Positions 57,366 through 64,000 of a stretch of DNA of 64,000 bases are shown here, piece after piece. Every line of letters starts with the position of its first letter. Positions within the stretch are counted from its first letter, which is position 1. Origin of the DNA: Macquaria australasica (taxonomy: Eukaryota > Chordata > Actinopteri > Centrarchiformes > Percichthyidae). The translations under genes were made by a program, and so were the position numbers. The notes below the pieces were generated by a model. That model was not told where the DNA came from, did not search any database, and worked only from the letters and a program-made list of their open reading frames with translations. The stretch lies in NCBI GenBank assembly GCA_005408345.1, contig SEMN01000344.1, forward strand, positions 218,501 to 282,500, written 5' to 3'.

Positions 57366-60300
57366 TAGACTGTCTACTGCACATACATGGTGATAACAGC
57401 GACAGTTCAGATCGCAGTTATCATTTTCATTCTGTATCTAACTGGGTTAATGTGTAGTGAAATACAGTTGAGTGAAATTAAAACATTTGTCCATTGGCTG
57501 GGAACTCTTCTGAACCCCCTCAAGGACTCCTATAGCTCCTCAACGACTCTTTGGTGTCCTCTTACCCCACATTTCCAAACCTCTGCCCCAGATTAGCAAC
57601 TAGTATAAGCATGTCAAACCATGTGATGAGCAGACCCCCTACCACTCTTCTACTTCTTCATCATGCCTGTCTCCAACAGGGCTACAAAGACAAGATTTTT
57701 CTTTATATGTGTACTAAGACTTCACACTCTAGTGCATCTCTATTACTTCCTCTCCCCTCCTCCACTATAGGTGCTCTCATATGTGCTTGAATAGAGTATA
57801 GTCACAACCACTGGCAGCATGGGATGCCACTTTTTTTTCAAATCTCATTTTAAAGCTGAAGTCTATATCTGTCCTTGTGTTGTTGCCCTGTGTAGCAAGG
57901 AGTAGTCTACAGCGGAGATGAGAGAGTTGTTGTGGACAGCTGAGTGGAGGCCTGCTGTCTTTTGAATCGGCAGCTGCAAACCTTGAAGGATGTGTGATAC
58001 CTGTGGGTTTATGCTGTTCATTTCAAACCGTGAAGACACAAACAGGGTGTGAAATGTGGCTGCCATGGCTGAGCTAAGCTAGATCAGCTTTACACTATGT
58101 CCACATTTACAACTGATAATACTGGATTTGTATGTTTAGACATGGTGCCTTTAAAAAATAGTTCCTGTCAAATTATACATTTGCCACATAAGACAGCATT
58201 AATAACGGTGGAATCTGGTGTCTGCCATTTCTTTTTCTTTGTTCTTGTAACATGTGACATCAACTAAGTATCTAAGTACCTAAAGTTGTGATTTAAACAG
58301 GGTTTTTTTCAGTCTAGATGAAAGAAAATGTCTGACTTGCATTAGATGAATGAGAAAATTGCATTTGAGCTGCTTGTTTGAACATGACTTCATGAAACTG
58401 GTCTTTGGTGTAGTTCAGTCAGACAACTCACGTTTAAAATGATTATTACAGCAGCAGAACATAGTTAGAGTTTGGCGTCTAGGCTCCGACCTCATCACTC
58501 CCCACAGTTATGTTTACATAGAGATGTTGGGGAGTGATGAGCAAATATCTTAAACCATCTAGCCTGAGCCCGCAGGTGGATGCTGGGGAGGGCAGCAGTG
58601 GCTGGGACATTTTTGCAGTTTAAATAGACCGCCAAATTGGGAGAGTGTGTTTGGTAGATGGTTGTGGAGAGTGAGGTATGTCACATGTGTATAGCAGTGC
58701 AGCTTGAGCTGACTGCCTGAACTAGCTCACAGACGTCGCTCCATTTCTTCTGTCATAAAACAAAGTTAGATATATGATAGAAAAACTGAAAGATGGACAT
58801 CATATTTTATGAACATCAGAACAAAAACTAAGCAATTCTGTCACCTGAAAAAACATTCCCAACATTATGGATACAATTTATATTATTTATTTATTTATAT
58901 TATTATAATACTCATCTGGTTCAGTATCTTTTTCTCCCCTCCCAAGCTAACATTCCATTGGCTGACACTGGGATCACTGTCAGGTTTCAGATGGTTTGGA
59001 CAGTCGATTCAAGCTTGGCATCAGCATAAGAATCATCCAGTGTGACCTCGCCTGGAGAGCCGGCTCTGGCTCTTTGTTGAAGTAAAGCTTTTAGCAGAAC
59101 AGTAGGCATGCATGCACACACAAAAACGCACATGCGCATATGCAAGCAAACAATGTGTGTAGAAACCACTGCAGTGCTTGAATGTCCATTACTGACAGAC
59201 ATAGAATATATAAATAGAATAGTGTTTTATTTATTTTAGTCTTTAAGCCTCAAATCTAAGAAGAAAACATAATTTTCTCTGTCTCTCATTCTTATTCACA
59301 CATAATGACAGACGTTAGGAGTACATAAGAGTCAGAAAAATAATTCTGAAGTCAGGTGTGACTGCTTCCCAGAAGACATCTTATGACGAGCAAGAACAAA
59401 ACTGCCAAATTTTCAAGTTGCAGACTCTCAGAGGACAGTTTTTCACTGCCTGCCAAACACGCCACACATTGGTGATATGGCGTCTGTCAGCTCCAGCGCG
59501 GAGCAGATCAGACAGGCAGCCACTCACTGAAAGCCTTTAGGATTAGCTATTTCATAGGATTGTCACCGTGATCCTCTACGTTTTTGTTAGGACGGCCTAC
59601 TTAAGGCCACATCTGGTCAGCATGTTGCTGTGTACGCACTGCAAAAGAAGTCATTTAATCTGTGTAAAATGAAGGGTCTATTTGGTCAGGATAGAAGTTC
59701 TAAATAAAGCTGCACTAAGAGAATTTTTCTAAGCCTAACCCATAAAAGCTGTTTTTACGTTGAACCCTTTTGTTGAGTCCAATATCAATGTTTGAGAATT
59801 TAAATGTGATGTATTGTCAGGTATTCTTTGTTTAACGTGAATTTAACATTAAATCTGGCTGTAAATAATAGTCAGATAGGCCATATGTTCATTGAAAAAG
59901 GTTTTACTTGCTGTAATCCTTCCTCCTGTTCATACTGGCCTTTAAGAGATCACTTCTTGATGTGCTTCCAATGTAAGTAATGGGGGACAAAATCTGCATT
60001 CCTCGTGTATCTTCCAAAGTTACAGCCTTTTTTAGTACAATACATTTTTGCACAGGACGAGGACTGTGGCTTTCTTCCCCCATCACTTTCTGGAAGCAGT
60101 CTCTATGCTGAAGCTGCCTTCAGATGATAAGAAATTTGCTCTTCGCTCACCGCGAGGTAGGGCGCACAACACAATGCAGACGCTTGCAGAGGCAAAGTGG
60201 CAGCGCAGGTATATGTCATCAAAAAGTGTTAACTTTAGCACTGGATTTAGCTAAGTTCGTAAACTACATGCCAATTCACCAACCTGGTAGCCCCATCTGA

Positions 60301-61347
60301 CTGCTGACATTTCGCCATGCATTATTTTTCCTGGTGAGATTGTGGTATGTTTTTAATGTTGTGTTGCAGAGTTCAGAGGGAGTTTTTCTTCCATCACTCT
60401 CTACCTCCCCTGCTTACATGTGTCGCTTCTGGCTACATCACATACAGCTGTTATCTCATTGGTTGTGCTTTGAAAGGTCAGCGGCAACTGATCGTTTGAA
60501 CTTGGAGCGCAGCGCTCGGTGGCAGCTTCCAGTGGTCTGCCGCTCTCCCCATTGGAAAACAATAGCACAGCCAGCGCAAAGCAGTTTTACCGCTGATCAT
60601 GTGTGGGGCACCTTAACAGCTAGCTAGCTTTAATATATATATATTCTCATGTCGATGAAAGCAAATAAAAGTGTTTCTCAAAATGTTGAACTTTTCTTAA
60701 CTCAAGTATGCAGTGTCTTTAGCGTTTCTGTACTGTGTTTGCTTGTTACTGATATTGGTATACGACTATCACTTAAGACTTGTTTTGAACTGGGTAATTT
60801 CAAGGTAGCATAGATGAATTAACCTGTTAGTGGGCCCCTGGGGCCTTGCAAGGTATTAAAAGTAAAACTGTTTTGCGCTGATGTAGAAAGAACTCACACC
60901 GTCACCTAAATGTTTCACCTGTCTCTGTAAAAATATAATTTTTGGACAAAGTCTGAGGCTAGCTGACTAATAGGATGTACCTCAGGGTCAGGGAGTGCAT
61001 CCACCCTAAACCAGAGTATGTGGGCTGTGTTTAACAGGCAGCATATATACATGTAGATGGGCTATATGATTACAGCATGTGCCAACTTTAGCCCTAATTA
61101 GACCCTGTGAAGCTGATTAGAGACCAGACCATCTATCAACCTTCACTTACCAATCTCTCCTCCACCCTCTTAACTCTCCTTCTCTCTCTCATTTCTACTC
61201 ACACTGTATGGGCTTCGTCTTTTCATCCTGCCTTTATGTGGGCGTGTGTCCTTTACATCTCTCATCTCCCTCTCTTCCCCCATCACTCTTGTATGTCTGC
61301 CATCCTCCCATCTTCTCTGTATCCTCCATCTGTCCATCTCGTTCCCT
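57366..61347. other. Gene-free spacer
   Basis: No coding exon recognised. It holds an inverted repeat at 58491-58541 and a possible decayed repeat near 59880-60120 (ctggcctttaagagatcact, tgtgcttccaatgtaagt). A short AT dinucleotide run lies near 60630-60643. Confidence 0.4.
58491..58541. repeat. Perfect 14-bp inverted repeat
   Basis: CTCATCACTCCCCA at 58491-58504 and its exact reverse complement at 58528-58541, separated by 23 bases. Confidence 0.85.
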
Positions 61348-61409
61348 ACATCCACCCATGCTGCCATGCTGGCAGGCCCGTGTGCCAGCATGGCAGCATG
61401 GGTGGATGT
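61348..61409. repeat. Perfect 27-bp inverted repeat (hairpin)
   Basis: Arms 61348-61374 and 61383-61409 are exact reverse complements with an 8-base spacer (ggcccgtg). Each arm contains CATGCTGCCATGCTGG. The stem is GC-rich, so a cruciform in DNA or a very stable RNA hairpin of 62 nt is possible. Confidence 0.95.
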
Positions 61410-62418
61410 CTGCTAAACTCTATTATTGCTTTTGGTTGTGCACCGTCCAAAGAAGAGTAGCGCTCTAAGGCAGAGAGATGGACTCAGCCTGAAACCCTGT
61501 TCTCGTGAGATGCTATTTTGCTGTAGTTTATTTAGTTTGGTCAAATGACTCATGGAAAATGTTCCCTACAAGAACGTCCAGTTCATTCTACCAGGATCGA
61601 GAAACAGAAAAGCACCCCTGTTACATTTCTCTCTACTGTAGCCTGTTTATATGCTGGCACGATATTGTCTTTTTTGTTTACATTTTATTAGTGCATTAAT
61701 TAATTCAAAAGTTTGTAACAAATCTCCACACACTTTATTTGTGAACATCCTGTTTTAAGCACTTATTATTATATTCATCTGGATAGTAGGTGGTTAGGAA
61801 GTTAAAATGGCACACTTACTATGTTTGGAGACGGTCTGCTGTTGAGAAAAGGTAATTGATTTTGTCGGCTGGCACCTTTTCAGCTGACAATGCCAGTGCT
61901 GTCTCACTTCATTACTCCAGTAAATAATATATTTACGTTCATGTTACCTGATCGGTCAATGACATTTTCACTGCAGGGCAACAATAACAAGGTAAATTAC
62001 ACAAATGCCACATTAGACGCACTGTCATCTTTGCTTATATCTTTGGACATGTGGAAGTAGCAGATTACAGAATAAAGCTGTGTTTTGGGGTTTTTTGGGG
62101 GGAGGTGTGGCAAACAACATATTTGTCTATTTACACAGCCAGCAGATACAAAGGAACATTATCATTTATTTGGAGTCCTGTTTCTGTCCACTTGATGAAC
62201 GTAAGTCCAATATTCTCACTCTTTTAAGCTCTGCTGGCTATTTAGCAGCTAAATGTTCCACTATGTTCACCAGGTAGCCGCTAACTGTCGGCCCGCTGTT
62301 TGGTGCTGGGCAGGTAGTGTAAAGTTGCTGTTGGAAATAACGTTGATGGGAGCGATGAGAGTGAACCGAAACAGTAAGCTGTGAGGTGTAAAGCCAAAAA
62401 AGGATACTAAAACACTCT
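61410..62418. other. Gene-free spacer
   Basis: Nothing recognised on either strand. Confidence 0.4.
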
Positions 62419-63124
62419 GAGGTGAATTCACAAAAGGATTGTGCTGCTTTTGCGGCCGCTAAACCTGCACAAATAAGACAAAAAGACACTGTTTGATTCT
62501 CAAAGCACCCACAAAGGGTGAAATGCACCCCTGACTGCGCTGCCAAGCAAATACCGTCTATTTAAATCAGGTAGAATATGCAGACATTTGGTGCAAAATT
62601 GGCACCTTTTTATGCAAATGAGCTTCATTGCAAAAAAGTCCAATTTACAAACAGCAGCGCTAACAGCCGCACGCAGTTAGAGTGAAAATTTTTAGCATAT
62701 TCAGAGAGTTGGTGGTAACTGAAACGTGTAAGGGGGGTCACGCCCAGACCTTGCAGTGGTCACGGCAGCAGTGACTGTAGCCAGGCGAAGGCATCGTCAT
62801 GCCAGGTGTGCTCGTGAGTGGATATTTGGAAGGAGAATATCACTTTCTGATTGTAGCTCTCTGTAGCTTCTCTCTGCCGTTGTCCTTCCTACTGTGTTCT
62901 TGGTGCAAAGCCACCATTTATAGCCGAGTTTGCCACGTGGATAATTGTAATCAGACGCAAAACAAGACCAAATAGCACTCAGCTATAAAACTTTATGGAC
63001 GTGTTTGCGCTGTGATATTATTAGCACAATACCTTGAACTTGAGACGGGGCAGACAGCGGTTGCAAGTGATGCGCAATCCATAGTGCTATCAGTGGCCAC
63101 AATCCATTCTTTGTGAATTTGCCC
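62419..63124. mobile_element. Miniature DNA transposon with terminal inverted repeats
   Basis: The left end reads gaggtgaattcacaaaagga. The right end on the opposite strand reads gggcaaattcacaaagaatg. The AATTCACAAA core is exact. The inner blocks tgcaaatgagcttcattgc and ccaccatttatagccgagtt suit a known class of fish miniature elements. No ORF; about 705 bases. Confidence 0.65.
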
Positions 63125-64000
63125 GTCTATAAGCTGGTTGAGTGATAATTTTCTGTGGGTTTGTCATTTGACTAATTGTTAATAAAAAAATATTGGTTGA
63201 TACAGCTTTAAATTATGCTGAATCACAAAAAACAACTCAGAGATGCCTATACAATGTGTTTTAGATGTTTTTTAAAACATGTTGCCAGGTGTTTCACAAA
63301 TATACAACCAAACCTACTGATCAGTCTCCACTGCCCTGCATATTGTCAATGAAGCCTCTCACATTCAGTAGTGTAAACATCATACTTTCATTAAAGCTAC
63401 TGGCATAAAACAATATCCCATTTGAACCATCTCTCTTGGGTTTCCACTGGTTTGTAGCTCTGTCTTCCTCCTGTTTTAGAGAATAAACATGACAGGGGTC
63501 AGTAGACGTCCAGGATGACAGTGTGCGGCAGATGCAAACCAACTCTCAAAATGTAATGAAGTGAAAATCACATAGAACAGGATATGTGAAAACTCAAGGC
63601 AGTCTGGACAGGAGCACTCCCAGTCTGCAAAGCACTTCCATAATGCATATAACCATCCCATAGCATAAATAGACATTTGGAATTACAGGATCTAAAGAGT
63701 AGAAGGCATTCAACCCACTCAAGGTCAACTGTCCGCTGCAGGGACTATGACTTAGTACAGACACAGACGCACACACACTAACATAGTGGATACACATTAA
63801 CCTCACTTGTGCTCTGTGACACATAGAGGAGATTATATAAATCATCTCATGTGTCATACATAGTAGCACACAACTGCACACACACACACACATACACACA
63901 CAGACAGTCCCTCCTCTTCAGCCAGTATTATAAATCGTTCTGTTGTTATAATTTTAAATCCAATTGAGGAGCAGAGTGGAGAGCAGAGGAGGTACTGTGA
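63125..64000. other. Gene-free spacer at window end
   Basis: AT-rich with a CA microsatellite at 63877-63902. No exon recognised; the open frames on minus near 63321-63899 lack motifs. Confidence 0.4.
63877..63902. repeat. (CA)n microsatellite
   Basis: CA run with one TACA interruption. Confidence 0.9.

Noticed and set aside
61107..61468. Frame of 117 codons around the 27-bp hairpin
   Set aside because: Low-complexity Ser/Pro/His-rich sequence from a pyrimidine-rich stretch, no motif, and the hairpin would be translated as part of it.

Overview
The window is nuclear DNA of a bony (teleost) fish. The evidence is two vertebrate genes split by GT-AG introns, fish-specific interspersed repeats (L2-type LINE tails, an HE1/V-SINE-type SINE, many short DNA-transposon remnants), abundant dinucleotide microsatellites and long AT-rich stretches without genes. 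Nothing looks bacterial, and there is no operon or CRISPR array.

The first 16 kb hold both recognisable host genes, both on the plus strand. The 3' six coding exons of trub1 (tRNA pseudouridine-55 synthase) lie at 1283-4932; the 5' exons, including the one expected to carry the catalytic Asp, lie outside the window. A complete four-exon hhex (homeobox repressor of liver, thyroid and blood/endothelium development) lies at 10832-15350, with a CCAAT/GATA-bearing promoter and introns rich in possible regulatory DNA. The two genes do not form a functional unit.

From about 16 to 52 kb I see no host gene. The region is AT-rich spacer with layered transposons: an L2-type LINE on plus (24.8-27.2 kb), a second, almost identical L2 copy on minus (38.7-42.3 kb) with an SGNH-esterase ORF1, a Rex1-like LINE on minus (30.4-34.0 kb) whose ORF of about 1,010 codons is uninterrupted, a tRNA-derived SINE, two LTR-like elements of unknown class, a foldback element and several nested miniature DNA elements.

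At 52.37-52.69 kb a GC-rich block with a CRE, a GC-box-like motif and a strong splice donor looks like the promoter and first exon of an unidentified plus-strand gene. No downstream exon could be recognised, so 52.7-64 kb may be the first intron of that gene or plain spacer. It contains a 320-base polypyrimidine tract, more transposon remnants and a perfect 27-bp hairpin.

I found no convincing new biological system. The most unusual items are the tail fragments placed in the wrong orientation beside both minus-strand LINEs, the intact LINE ORF, the perfect hairpin at 61.4 kb and the orphan promoter/exon.
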